Assembly: GCA_934271065.1 (NCBI GenBank)
Contig: CAKQQQ010000001.1
Span: 248,001 to 312,000 of the forward strand
Direction of reading: 5' to 3'
Source: an uncultured Clostridia bacterium
Lineage (GTDB): Bacteria > Bacillota > Clostridia > Christensenellales > Borkfalkiaceae
Length of the DNA: 64,000 nucleotides
Shown here: positions 42,077 through 51,187 of the stretch, piece after piece
Layout of the letters: every line of letters begins with the position of its first letter
Numbering within the stretch: the first letter of the stretch is position 1
Notes under the pieces: generated by a model
What the model was told of the DNA's origin: nothing
Databases searched by the model: none
The model's input: only the letters and a program-made list of their open reading frames with translations
Program-made: the position numbers and the translations under genes

Positions 42077-43081
42077 TTAACCGCAAGCCTTTGATAATCT
42101 GTTCATTATACCGACGTCAACGTCGCTGCCCGTATTAACGACGAACGCTATCAAAACGTCCGCAATCTCTTCCGCCTTATGCAAATCGAAATACAACGAC
42201 GCGGCAATCTCTTCTGCGGTTTTACCCATATTCAGAGTAACGCCGTTTAATTTACGCGCCAATTCGTCGTCGCACATAAAGCATACCCTTTTGCCGAGTT
42301 TAGATTGCTCATCGTACACGCGCTGTGCATCAACAGTTTCGTCGCGATTGAAAAGATACGTTTCGCAATTCGGTCTGTAATGGCGGTATTTCATACCCGG
42401 CGCGCGTACTTTATCGTTAGCCGTATTAGCCGAATATTCGCACTTTCCGACGACTTTTTTTATCATTTCCGCAGTTACGAGCCCGCTTCTTAAAATTATC
42501 GGCGTTTCGGTCGTTACGTCAAGGACGGTGCTTTCTATTCCGCCGCTTGACTGCCCGCCGTCGAGTATAAGCGGAATTTTTCCTTTCAAGTCTTCGTAAA
42601 CGTGCATAGCCGTTACGGGGCTGGTGTGCTTGGATACGTTTGCGGACGGCGCCGCTACGGGAACGTCTATCGCGCGTAAAAATTCTTGCGCAGATTCGTT
42701 GGACGGAATCCTGATACCTACGGTATCCAAGCCGCAGGTTGCGATCGGGCTTATCATACCCTTACTCGGATATACCATCGTCAACGGTCCGGGTAAAAAC
42801 GTTTCGCGTAGTTTATAAACGTAATCGTACTTTACGCTGACGAGTTTTTCAACGTCGTAATCTTTATGAACGTGAACGATAAGCGGATTATCTGACGGTC
42901 TGCCTTTTGCGTCGAATATCTTTTTAACCGCGTCGTCACTATACGCCAACGCGCCGAGCCCGTATACCGTTTCCGTCGGAAATCCTACCAACTCGCCGTT
43001 TAATATGTATTTTTTTGCAAGTTCAAGCGATTTGTCGTCAACCTTTAAGACTTGCGTCTGATATTCTTTACATAAAGTCAT
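42077..43081 (-). CDS. tsaC: L-threonylcarbamoyladenylate synthase (Sua5/YwlC/TsaC)
   Basis: Makes threonylcarbamoyl-AMP for tRNA t6A37. YrdC domain residues 1-205: VGFPTETVYGLGALAYSDDAVKKIFDAKGRPSDNPLIVHV, VAAPSANVSKHTSPV, STVLDVTTETPIILRSG. A C-terminal Sua5 domain of about 120 residues is present, so the long (Sua5) form. 334 aa. Its start lies inside the end of dnaB (14-nt overlap). Confidence 0.95.
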   Translation of the reverse strand: MTLCKEYQTQVLKVDDKSLELAKKYILNGELVGFPTETVYGLGALAYSDDAVKKIFDAKGRPSDNPLIVHVHKDYDVEKLVSVKYDYVYKLRETFLPGPLTMVYPSKGMISPIATCGLDTVGIRIPSNESAQEFLRAIDVPVAAPSANVSKHTSPVTAMHVYEDLKGKIPLILDGGQSSGGIESTVLDVTTETPIILRSGLVTAEMIKKVVGKCEYSANTANDKVRAPGMKYRHYRPNCETYLFNRDETVDAQRVYDEQSKLGKRVCFMCDDELARKLNGVTLNMGKTAEEIAASLYFDLHKAEEIADVLIAFVVNTGSDVDVGIMNRLSKACG

Positions 43082-44525
43082 TTATATCATCGCCTTCTTC
43101 TTTCGGTTCGTCTGCCGTTTCGTCGTTATCGTCGGTCGACGGTTTTTTCTTATAGGTCGGCGGCTCTTGATTTTCCATATATCCCGCAGGCGGATTTATG
43201 AATTTGGATTTTTCGCCTTTGAATAACAAGTCGAAGGAATTACACTCGCCCGCTCTGTTCTTGGCGACGATAATTTCAGCGACGTTCTTTTTAATTTTAC
43301 CCAATTCGAGTTCTTTGTCTTCCGCGGCAAGATCCGGTCTGTGAATGAACATTACAATGTCGGCGTCCTGTTCTATCGCGCCCGACTCCCTTAAATCGGA
43401 AAGCATCGGCCGCTGACCTTTTCTGCCGGTTATCGAACGGGACAACTGCGACAGGGCGAGAACGGGAACGTTAAGTTCTTTTGCTATCATTTTAAGTCCG
43501 CGCGAAATTTCCGTAACTTCTTGCTGACGGCTGTCGCTTGACTTTTCCGCATTCATAAGTTGAATATGGTCTACGACGATAAGATCGAGCCTTCCTTCTC
43601 GGCTTTTTAATCTGCGACATTTAGACAGTATCTCCGCGCAGTTGGTCATAGAAGTATCGTCGACGTAAATTTTAGTATTAGAAATAATTTTTTGGGCTTC
43701 CCAAAGTTTACGCCAGTCATCGTCTTCGAGTTTTCCGTTGACGGCGTCCTGATTAGAGACGTTCGACACGGCGCACACCATTCTCTGCGCAAGTTCTTCC
43801 TTTGTCATTTCAAGCGCAAAGACGGCGCAAACGGCGTTTTCTCTGACGGCGACGTTCTCTACTATATTCATCGATAAGGTGGTTTTACCGATGGACGGAC
43901 GGGCTGCAAGTATCACGAGATTGCCCGCGTGTAAACCGTTAGTAAGTTTATCGAGACCGGTAAAGCCCGTTTTAAGACCTTGAAAATAATTCTTGTCCTT
44001 TTGAATATTTTCAAATTTTTTAAGGACGTCCGGTACTTGGGCGGTAAGATTTGAAAGCGTAGACGTATCGAGTTCTTCGGATATATCGTATACGCTCTTT
44101 TCGGCGAAAGCGACGGATTTGAATCTGTCGGAAGACGTCTGCGCGTTTTTAATGATTTCCTGGGCGCTTTTAATAAGTTTCCGCAGCGTTCCGTCACGTT
44201 TGATTATATCCAGATAAAACTGATAGTTTGCCGCCGAAGGCGTCGTTCTCGCAAGTTCGGTAACGTATTCGATTCCGCCCGCTTTTTCAAGCGTCGCACG
44301 TTTTTCCATATCGTCCGACAAAGTGACTACGTCGATAGGTTTATTTGCCGCGCTTATTGCAGACATCGACGCGAATATCAGTTTATGAGATTCGAGAAAG
44401 AAATCGCTTTCTTTCAGTTTTGAAACGATCTCGAACTGACATTCCATATCTATCAGTATCGCGCCGAGTACGGATTGCTCCGCTTCGAGATTATAAGGTA
44501 ACGCGTTATTGTTGACTTGTGCCAT
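43068..44525 (-). CDS. dnaB: Replicative DNA helicase DnaB
   Basis: Hexameric helicase of the replisome (called DnaC in B. subtilis). N-terminal DnaB domain (YNLEAEQSVLGAILID), RecA-like domain with Walker A ARPSIGKTTLSMNIVE, Walker B LDLIVVDHIQLM, and SQLSRSITGRKGQRPMLSDLRESGAIEQDAD. 485 aa; an acidic C-terminal tail of about 35 residues (rich in Asp, Glu, Pro) exceeds the usual end. Shine-Dalgarno GGGGT. It heads a tightly packed run that continues into tsaC, rpiB, galU, clpC, a sugar isomerase and pgi. Confidence 0.96.
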   Translation of the reverse strand: MAQVNNNALPYNLEAEQSVLGAILIDMECQFEIVSKLKESDFFLESHKLIFASMSAISAANKPIDVVTLSDDMEKRATLEKAGGIEYVTELARTTPSAANYQFYLDIIKRDGTLRKLIKSAQEIIKNAQTSSDRFKSVAFAEKSVYDISEELDTSTLSNLTAQVPDVLKKFENIQKDKNYFQGLKTGFTGLDKLTNGLHAGNLVILAARPSIGKTTLSMNIVENVAVRENAVCAVFALEMTKEELAQRMVCAVSNVSNQDAVNGKLEDDDWRKLWEAQKIISNTKIYVDDTSMTNCAEILSKCRRLKSREGRLDLIVVDHIQLMNAEKSSDSRQQEVTEISRGLKMIAKELNVPVLALSQLSRSITGRKGQRPMLSDLRESGAIEQDADIVMFIHRPDLAAEDKELELGKIKKNVAEIIVAKNRAGECNSFDLLFKGEKSKFINPPAGYMENQEPPTYKKKPSTDDNDETADEPKEEGDDINDFM

Positions 44526-44539
44526 ATTTACCCCGTTTA

Positions 44540-44571
44540 TCGATAATCGAGCCTTGCAGCCCGATTATCGA
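44540..44571 (-). promoter_or_regulatory. Hairpin in the leader of dnaB
   Basis: 13-bp arms with one mismatch (44540-44552 with 44559-44571; core CGATAATCG/CGATTATCG), six-base loop, ending 15 bp before the dnaB start. No T-run, so not a normal terminator for pepF. Could be a processing site or operator. Confidence 0.4.
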
Positions 44572-44579
44572 TTCGTTAT

Positions 44580-46355
44580 TTATAGGTTTTCAAACTCTTT
44601 AAGAGTTTCTTCAAAGGACTTCATTGCGGAAACGTACGCGTCTTTTTTAGTTAAATCGACGCCCGCAAGTTTAAGAAGTTCGACAGGTCCGTCCGACGAG
44701 CCGGAAGAAAGGAATCTGAAATAATCCTTGACCGCCGATTCGCCTTCCGCGTAAATTCTTTCCGCTATGGAAATCGCGCTGATTATACCCGTAGCGTATT
44801 TATAAACGTAGAACGAAGTGTAGAAATGCGGTATTCTTGCCCATTCGTAGGAAATTTCGTCGTCGGACACCACCGCGTCGCCGTAATATTTTTTGTTGAG
44901 TTTAAGATATTCGGCGTTAAGGTAATCTTTCGTAAGGGGTATGCCCTTTTCTGCGGAATCGTGCGCTATATATTCGAACTCGGCAAACATCGTCTGACGG
45001 AACAAAGTCGTTCTTATCATTTCGAGATAATACGAGCAAAGATATTTTTTAAGTTTAACGTCCGAAGTCGTTTTCATAAGGTATTTAAGTAACAAAACTT
45101 CGTTTACCGTACTCGCCACTTCCGCAACGAAAATCTTATAGTCCGCTTTGGATTTCGGTTGCGCCGCGTCGGATTTATAGGAGTGCATGGAATGTCCGAG
45201 TTCATGCGCGATGGTAAATACCGAATGAGTAGTAGGTTGATGATTAAGCAGAACGTAAGGGTGTTCTAGCGCGTACACGTCTACGCTGTACGCTCCGCTG
45301 CGTTTGCCTTCGGTTTCTTCAACGTCCATCCAGCCTTCGTCGTGCGCCTTTTGTAAAAGGTTGCCGTAATCTTCTCCGAGCGGAGCAAGACCTTTCTTAA
45401 CGAGCGCGAAAGCGTCTTCGTAGGAAAGTTTGAGTTCGGCGTCTTCGACTAACGAAACGTACATATCGTACATATGCATTTCGTCGTAACCGAGTATGTC
45501 TTTTCTGTCCTTAACGTATCTGTGCATTACGGGCTGGGCGGCTCTTACGCATTCGAGTAAGTTTTCGTATACCGCGGACGGAACGTCTTCCGTTTCGAGC
45601 GCGCGTTCGAGACAACTGCCGTATTTTTTCGCGCGGGTTATAAACACGTCCGTATTAACGTTGCCGGTATAGGTTGCGGTTATGGTATTCAATAAAGAAC
45701 GGAACGCATTGTAAAACGCTTTGAACGCTTTTTCTCTGACGGTTCTGTCGGGGTTCTCCATAAGTACGGAAAACATACCGTGACTTACCGTTACCTTTTC
45801 CCCGTTTACTTCAATTTCGGGGAACGGAAGATCGGCGTTGTTGATCATAGTAAAAATTTCGTGATAACCGCCGAAAACCTGTCCGCCGAGCGAAAGAAGA
45901 TTTTCGCATTCTTTCGATAAAACGTGCGGCTTCGATTTTAACAACTGCGATAACTGATAATCGTAATCCTTAAAACGCTCGTCCGCGATTATGGCGCGGA
46001 GTTTTTCTTCGGGCAAAGCGGTAATTTCGGGCGTAACGAAAGATATTGCTGAAGAGTATTTTACGAAGAGATTGTCTATTCTCGCATTCAGCGCGTTCGC
46101 TTCGGAATTACGCGTATCTATATCCCTGAACATCATCGCGTAAACCGCGATTTTTTCCAACTTCAAGTCGATTTCATCCATATAGCGTAAGCATTTAAGC
46201 AATACGTTTTCATCGCCGAGTTTACCTTCGAATTCCGAAAAATCGAGAGAATCGGATATTTCTTTTTCTATCGCGGTAAATTCTTTTTCGTCTTTTAAGA
46301 TCTTCGTTAAGTCCCATTTAAGGTTCGCAGGTACTTCGTTTCTGATTTTAGGCAT
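44580..46355 (-). CDS. pepF: Oligoendopeptidase F
   Basis: M3B zinc metallopeptidase, cytosolic. Zinc site HELGHSMHSY near residue 385 with the downstream Glu in VAEVASTVNEVLL. 591 aa, normal length; the EFEYIAHDSAEKG and RIPHFYTSFYVYKYATG stretches are typical of the family. AAAGGAG Shine-Dalgarno. Confidence 0.95.
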   Translation of the reverse strand: MPKIRNEVPANLKWDLTKILKDEKEFTAIEKEISDSLDFSEFEGKLGDENVLLKCLRYMDEIDLKLEKIAVYAMMFRDIDTRNSEANALNARIDNLFVKYSSAISFVTPEITALPEEKLRAIIADERFKDYDYQLSQLLKSKPHVLSKECENLLSLGGQVFGGYHEIFTMINNADLPFPEIEVNGEKVTVSHGMFSVLMENPDRTVREKAFKAFYNAFRSLLNTITATYTGNVNTDVFITRAKKYGSCLERALETEDVPSAVYENLLECVRAAQPVMHRYVKDRKDILGYDEMHMYDMYVSLVEDAELKLSYEDAFALVKKGLAPLGEDYGNLLQKAHDEGWMDVEETEGKRSGAYSVDVYALEHPYVLLNHQPTTHSVFTIAHELGHSMHSYKSDAAQPKSKADYKIFVAEVASTVNEVLLLKYLMKTTSDVKLKKYLCSYYLEMIRTTLFRQTMFAEFEYIAHDSAEKGIPLTKDYLNAEYLKLNKKYYGDAVVSDDEISYEWARIPHFYTSFYVYKYATGIISAISIAERIYAEGESAVKDYFRFLSSGSSDGPVELLKLAGVDLTKKDAYVSAMKSFEETLKEFENL

Positions 46356-46368
46356 TTTATATCTCCTT

Positions 46369-46932
46369 TTAATTTTCTATTATATCGCCGAACACGTCTT
46401 CGTCGCTTTTCAGCCCGTAAGAAAGAAGACAGTTGGCGTGGGTTACGTATTTTATAATATCGCCGTTTTTAAGGTCGGGCATCGGCTTTTCTTTATCTAC
46501 GAGAACGTGTCTGCGCATATATTCCTGCGTCTTATCCGACCATTCGAGAACTATCATGGTATGATAATCGACGTACCCTACTTCGGTTATTCCGTCGTCG
46601 TTTTTTACGAACGTACTGACGTTTATTTGCTTGTCGCCGATTTTGGTGTCGTCGAGAAATTTGAAATAATACTTGGCGCGTTTATACGGAACGCCGAGAT
46701 ATACTATTGAAAATATAACGCCGATTACCGAAATGGCGCACACGGAAAAAAGATAAACGTTCTTTTTCGCAACGAGCGCAGGCGTTGACTGAAACGGCAA
46801 TTGCAAAAATATTATAAATATCGCCGCGCAAGCCGCAAATAAAACCGCAATGACGATAAAATAAATCGTCAGCAGTCTCTTTTTGTTTTTCTTGGCGATT
46901 TCGTAATCGCCGTCCGTATATAAATTAACCAT
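46369..46932 (-). CDS. Membrane protein of unknown function
   Basis: 187 aa, two membrane helices (about residues 20-43 and 59-82), short Lys-rich N-terminal part, and a C-terminal cytosolic domain of about 100 residues rich in beta-prone sequence (KQINVSTFVKNDDGITEVGYVDYHTMIVLEW). I do not recognise a family. It lies 13 bp before pepF and reads in the same direction. No Shine-Dalgarno is visible before the ATG. The 151-bp gap to signal peptidase I downstream of 47083 shows no clear promoter or terminator. Confidence 0.7.
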   Translation of the reverse strand: MVNLYTDGDYEIAKKNKKRLLTIYFIVIAVLFAACAAIFIIFLQLPFQSTPALVAKKNVYLFSVCAISVIGVIFSIVYLGVPYKRAKYYFKFLDDTKIGDKQINVSTFVKNDDGITEVGYVDYHTMIVLEWSDKTQEYMRRHVLVDKEKPMPDLKNGDIIKYVTHANCLLSYGLKSDEDVFGDIIEN

Positions 46933-47083
46933 AATTTTACCGCAGACGAACCGATTTAACGTCTTTGACGATTTATTTTCGGCTCGTACCTGATTTTATT
47001 ATTTTACGTTCGATCGTCGATAGAAAAAGTATAAGACGGTTCAGAGTTTTCGGCGACACTTTCTTCTCTGCCGCGCAACGTAA

Positions 47084-47713
47084 TCACGTTCCGTAACTTA
47101 TCCTAAAAAATTTGGTGTTTACGCGGTACACGAACTCGTAATACCAACCGTAATATTTTTGATATTTCAACGCGTTTTGCGATACGACGCCGATCACATC
47201 CGAAATCGGTCTTGCGCCGCGTACGCGACTGTCGGTCGACTTGTTTCGATTATCGCCGAGAAAAAAGACGTATCCGTCGTTTACGGTAACCGAGAAATCG
47301 TTTCCGTTCACGTCGAAAGTGCCTTCTTTACCGTCGTAACGGGCGTACGGCTCGGACAGTTCGGTAAAATCGCATTCGTCTTTCTTTTTAAGAAAAACCT
47401 TTCCGCTAACCGTTTTTACCGTATCTCCGCCAAGAGCGATCACTCGTTTGATATAATTCGTTTTATCGTCCATTCTGATAACGATTATATCCCCGTAAGT
47501 CGGCGTGGATTTTTTATTCATCAGCAGCCATTCTTTATCGTTGATCGTGTTTTCCATCGAATGTCCGTCTACCTGTACGGGCGAAATCCAGAAAGTTTTA
47601 ATGATCGCGCTCGCCGCGACTAATAATATCAAAACGATTAAAACGACGTCTATTGCCGATATTCGATTTTTAGATTTTTCTTCTCTCGAAAGAAGATTGT
47701 CTCTGCTTAAAAT
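47084..47713 (-). CDS. lepB: Signal peptidase I, probably starting at an AUU codon
   Basis: S26 type I leader peptidase that removes signal peptides on the outer face of the membrane. Catalytic Ser in VQVDGHSMENTI, catalytic Lys in TNYIKRVIALGGD, and the box E motif VFFLGDNRNKSTDSR. The first conventional in-frame start, TTG at 47632, would cut the single membrane anchor in half. Reading upstream, the frame is open to the stop of the preceding gene (47723-47725) and contains no ATG or GTG; an ATT at 47713 has GAGG seven bases before it and gives a normal N-terminus (basic residues, then ISAIDVVLIVLILLVAASAI as the anchor). 209 aa on that reading. Same operon as the hydrolase-like gene. Confidence 0.85.
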   Translation of the reverse strand: MLSRDNLLSREEKSKNRISAIDVVLIVLILLVAASAIIKTFWISPVQVDGHSMENTINDKEWLLMNKKSTPTYGDIIVIRMDDKTNYIKRVIALGGDTVKTVSGKVFLKKKDECDFTELSEPYARYDGKEGTFDVNGNDFSVTVNDGYVFFLGDNRNKSTDSRVRGARPISDVIGVVSQNALKYQKYYGWYYEFVYRVNTKFFRISYGT

Positions 47714-47722
47714 ACCTTTACC

Positions 47723-49384
47723 TCAGATAATTAACACGTTATTTACTATAAAACTCGCGTCGGAGCGTATCGAAACCGCCGTTATCTTATCGTAGTTACG
47801 GACGGGTTGACCGAGTTCGGATTTGAATTCCGATATTTTTACGAGAGCGTTCTGCCAGATGTTCTCGGCTTTAAATTCGATGGATTCGGTATACTTTTTA
47901 ACCGAGCCGTCGTTACAGTCTTCGTAAAGCGTCAACGTCAACGGGCAATATTCCTTTGCGAATACGTCGAATTTCAGGATTGAAGCACCGGTCAGCGAAA
48001 ACTCTTCGTCGCTGAGTTTATAACTTTTAAGCCCGTCGGCGGAATACGCACCTATTATGTCGTCCGGTCCGGCAATTTCTTCTACCTTTTTGTCGGCAAA
48101 TAATCCGACGGACGTTTCGTCGTCGATAAAAGTCAAACCGTTAAGACCGATCTTGCCCGAATATATCAGTTTGGAATTAGTGCGCTTTACGGCTGTCTTT
48201 TCCGTTCTGCAAAACGTTTCTTTAGTGCATAGCGTAATTCCGTTTTCAAACGATATCGAAGCAAATGCGAATACGATTCCCTTTCCGTCGGGTTTATACC
48301 GTAAGGAATATCCGCCGTTTTTATCGGGCTCGACTTCGTATTCAACCCAGTTTCTCGAACGCGCGTCCGTTTCCCCTTCTCCGACGTAAAACGTCACGCG
48401 GTTAATATCGCTTGTGCCGTTTAACTTAAATTCAACGAAATTGTCGCTTTCCGCGCAAGTCAATTCGTCGTTCTTCGGCATAACGCAACCCGACTTCGCG
48501 CAATACGCGGCTAAAAAAGCCACGATATCGTTTTTTGAGGCAACGTCGAGACTTTCGTCGTATCCGACGGAACAATTATAAAAGCAAGGCGTGTTCTTAT
48601 CTATTCTCGTAAGAGTGTCGCCCGCCCTGTCGAAATCAAAAAATCTGCCGTTCGTTGACGTTAGATATAAAACGGGGCGTTTGACGTATGGCGCGTATGC
48701 GTGAGCGTCGACGGCGGCAACGTATTTACGCGACGCTTCGTCCGCTTCGATAGGTTCGTTTTCGTTGAATTTGGAAACGCCTTTATACGCCGTCCAGCCC
48801 GCACCGAACAACGCGACGAAACAGTCTGAGTTTTCGTCGAAAGCGACGAGTTGCCAGCCCACGTTTGCGCCGGTTTTGTTTCCGACGACGCAGATAGAAG
48901 AATAACCTTGTTCTTTAAGGAATTTAACTGCGTATCTGCCTACGGCAACCCATTCGTACCAACTGGTTTCTTTCGCGCTTAAAAGAACGCTGTTCTTATA
49001 ACTGCCCGACTCTGATAAATTGGCGTAATTTACGCTTTGGGGATATTCCGTAAAGTTGGTCGCACCGTCGCGCTTGCCGTATAAATCGACGGCAAGAACG
49101 GAGTACCCTTCGCTTATAAACTCTTTGAATGAATCCGCGCCGACGAATTCGTCTTCCGCGGGCAGATATAAAATCACGCCCTTCGCGTCGTTTTGCTCGC
49201 GATGAGAAAAGTAGCCGTAAATTCTAACCCTGTCCGAGCCTACGGCTCTTCCAGAAAAATAGACTTCCGACGTAACTATTCCGTCAACCTTAATAGCGTT
49301 GACGAACGCGCTTTTCAGCGGCAGACCGTCGTCGAAATCTTCCCACAAAGATATAGGTGTTAAAAGAGTGTTCTTAAATTCCAT
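47723..49384 (-). CDS. Alpha/beta-hydrolase-fold protein without the catalytic serine, with C-terminal beta domain
   Basis: 553 aa, no signal peptide. The N-terminal 300 residues look like an acyl-peptidase/acetyl-esterase-type hydrolase: GVILYLPAEDEF, GYSVLAVDLYGKRDGATNFTEY, then the nucleophile elbow position VVGNKTGANVGW, where GxSxG reads G-N-K-T-G. With Lys in place of Ser and no other GxSxG, it is probably not a classical hydrolase. The last 240 residues look all-beta, perhaps a carbohydrate-binding-like module (VEFKLNGTSDINRVTFYVG). GGAGC Shine-Dalgarno. Ends in the same frame as lepB, separated by a single stop. Function unknown. Confidence 0.7.
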   Translation of the reverse strand: MEFKNTLLTPISLWEDFDDGLPLKSAFVNAIKVDGIVTSEVYFSGRAVGSDRVRIYGYFSHREQNDAKGVILYLPAEDEFVGADSFKEFISEGYSVLAVDLYGKRDGATNFTEYPQSVNYANLSESGSYKNSVLLSAKETSWYEWVAVGRYAVKFLKEQGYSSICVVGNKTGANVGWQLVAFDENSDCFVALFGAGWTAYKGVSKFNENEPIEADEASRKYVAAVDAHAYAPYVKRPVLYLTSTNGRFFDFDRAGDTLTRIDKNTPCFYNCSVGYDESLDVASKNDIVAFLAAYCAKSGCVMPKNDELTCAESDNFVEFKLNGTSDINRVTFYVGEGETDARSRNWVEYEVEPDKNGGYSLRYKPDGKGIVFAFASISFENGITLCTKETFCRTEKTAVKRTNSKLIYSGKIGLNGLTFIDDETSVGLFADKKVEEIAGPDDIIGAYSADGLKSYKLSDEEFSLTGASILKFDVFAKEYCPLTLTLYEDCNDGSVKKYTESIEFKAENIWQNALVKISEFKSELGQPVRNYDKITAVSIRSDASFIVNNVLII

Positions 49385-49513
49385 TTCGCTCCGCGCGTCC
49401 GCTTATCAAGCGACGCGAAAATACTAAACGTATACTTCACGGACGAAAAGACTTATCGGGTAAAAACGCAGTATAAACCCAAAGTTCGTATTATTCTCGT
49501 CCAGCGTAAAATC

Positions 49514-49519
49514 ATTATA
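49514..49519 (-). promoter_or_regulatory. Possible -10 for the hydrolase-like/lepB operon
   Basis: Minus-strand TATAAT, with a poor -35 (TCGCAA, 17 bp upstream). It would give a 120-nt leader that includes a hairpin CGCGTC-GCTT/AAGC-GACGCG (49396-49419 region) near the Shine-Dalgarno. Confidence 0.3.
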
Positions 49520-49643
49520 CACTATTTTCCGAAAATTTGCGAGAGATAAACGGCTTTTTTATAAAATTTTTTATTTTTTTTGACGTTTAATCGTTTACCG
49601 CGCGCGGCAACGGATAAAAATAGTCGAAAAAACTAAAAGTTAC

Positions 49644-49658
49644 ACTACATTTTGTAGT
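49644..49658. promoter_or_regulatory. Palindrome ACTACA-TTT-TGTAGT upstream of dnaD
   Basis: Perfect 6-bp arms with three-base centre, 25 bp upstream of the dnaD -35. TACA/TGTA half-sites are typical of BlaI/MecI/CopY-type operators, but the centre is three rather than two bases and no such repressor is nearby. Confidence 0.35.
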
Positions 49659-49682
49659 TTGAAAAAACTCTCCGCAATTATG

Positions 49683-49711
49683 TTGCGTTTTTTTTCGGTT
49701 TGTGATATTTT
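49683..49711 (+). promoter_or_regulatory. Promoter of dnaD-dnaI
   Basis: TTGCGT (49683-49688), 17 bp, TATTTT (49706-49711); predicted +1 about 49718, leader of about 44 nt with GGTGG before the ATG at 49762. Confidence 0.5.
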
Positions 49712-49761
49712 GGTTTAGACTCTTACAAACGCGAAATAAACGTTTGGCAACAGGTGGTATA

Positions 49762-51177
49762 ATGGCTTTTTGCGGTTTTTCACAAGAAATGTTAAACGGC
49801 TCGGAAACGATCGTCGATAACAAGTTTTTAAGCAGATTTTTGCCCGAAGCGACGGGCGACGCCGTAAAGGTGTATCTTTACGGTCTTTACGCGTGCAAAG
49901 CCGCAGACGACGGATATTCTCTCGACAAATTCGCCGCCGACGTCAAACTCGATAAAGAAGTCGTAAAAGATTGTTATAAATTCTGGGACGAACTCGGCGT
50001 AGTAAGCATTTTATCTACCGATCCTTTTCTCGTAAGATATTTACCCATATCCGCCGCAAGACCTAAAAAGTACAACCTTGAAAAATACACGGAATTTAAC
50101 CGTTCGCTTCAGGTACTTATACCCGACAGAATGATTACCACCAACGAATACGCAGCATATTTCGGGCTTATGGAAGAATATTCGATAAAACCCGAAGCGA
50201 TGCTTATGATAATTCGTTATTGCGCGGAAATGAAGGGCGGCGCGATCGGTTTCAAATACATACTTAAAGTCGCCGATGATTTTGCGCAGAAAGGATTGAC
50301 GACCGTTGCGAAAATCGAAAAAGAACTCTCGGACTACGCTGCGAGATCGGGCGAACTCGGCGATATTCTTAAAGTAATCGTTCCGAGCGGTAAACCCGAT
50401 ATCGAAGACGTAAATCTTCTGAAAAAATGGACGGAAAAGTACGCTTTTGACAAAGACGCGATATTATTCGTGGCAAAGCGCACCAAATCTAAAACCACGC
50501 AAAAACTCGACAGAGAATTAACCCTTCTGTTCAACAATAAGAAATTTTCGCAATCCGAAATCAAAAACTATTATAAAGAGCGCGAAAAAGCCGTGGATCT
50601 CGCGTATAAAATCGACCGCGCGTTGTCCGTTTACGTCGAAGTTATCGACCCCGTCGTTGATAACTACGTCACGCAATGGCAGAATAAAGGATACGACGAA
50701 GACTCGCTTTTGTTTATCGCGAATTACTGTTTCAGAAAAAACAAACGCTCGCTTGAAGATATGAACGACGTCGTGGAAAGAATGTATAAAAACGGACTCG
50801 TAACCACGGTGTCGATAGCGGAGTATATCAGAACCGTCGGCGCGGACGACGCGTTCGTTAAAGAAATACTTTCGCTTTGCGGGCTTACGAGAAGACCTAC
50901 CGACTGGGACAGAGAAAATCTGCGAACCTGGCGCGGCTGGAACTTTTCTGATGATATGATATCCGAAGCGGCAAAATACTCCAACGGAAAAAATAACCCG
51001 ATTTCATACATAAACGCGGTTTTGTCCGGCTGGAAATCCGAAGGAATAATGACGGCGGATAAAATTCCGCAATACAAGAAAGAAAAAACGAACAAATCGT
51101 CTGCGTTTGAAACGAGAAAGTATACGGAAGACGAATTAAACGAGCTCATCGACAATATCGACGATATCGAATTCTGA
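49762..51177 (+). CDS. dnaD: DnaD-domain primosome / replication initiation protein
   Basis: 471 aa. Winged-helix N-terminal domain (about 1-110: LDKFAADVKLDKEVVKDCYKFWDELG), then DnaB2/DnaD domains, the last with the helical NPISYINAVLSGWKSEGI (family YxxxIxxxW). Two or three DnaD-like repeats fit between residues 130 and 450, so it may combine the roles of Bacillus DnaD and DnaB. The ATG at 49762 has GGTGG before it; in-frame codons upstream belong to the leader. Followed 10 bp later by the helicase loader gene. Confidence 0.88.
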   Translation: MAFCGFSQEMLNGSETIVDNKFLSRFLPEATGDAVKVYLYGLYACKAADDGYSLDKFAADVKLDKEVVKDCYKFWDELGVVSILSTDPFLVRYLPISAARPKKYNLEKYTEFNRSLQVLIPDRMITTNEYAAYFGLMEEYSIKPEAMLMIIRYCAEMKGGAIGFKYILKVADDFAQKGLTTVAKIEKELSDYAARSGELGDILKVIVPSGKPDIEDVNLLKKWTEKYAFDKDAILFVAKRTKSKTTQKLDRELTLLFNNKKFSQSEIKNYYKEREKAVDLAYKIDRALSVYVEVIDPVVDNYVTQWQNKGYDEDSLLFIANYCFRKNKRSLEDMNDVVERMYKNGLVTTVSIAEYIRTVGADDAFVKEILSLCGLTRRPTDWDRENLRTWRGWNFSDDMISEAAKYSNGKNNPISYINAVLSGWKSEGIMTADKIPQYKKEKTNKSSAFETRKYTEDELNELIDNIDDIEF

Positions 51178-51187
51178 TACGATAATT

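Noticed and set aside
46933..47083. Possible small gene or promoter in the 151-bp gap between signal peptidase and the membrane protein
   Set aside because: A TATACT is present but without a -35, and no frame has a start with a Shine-Dalgarno. I see nothing supportable here.
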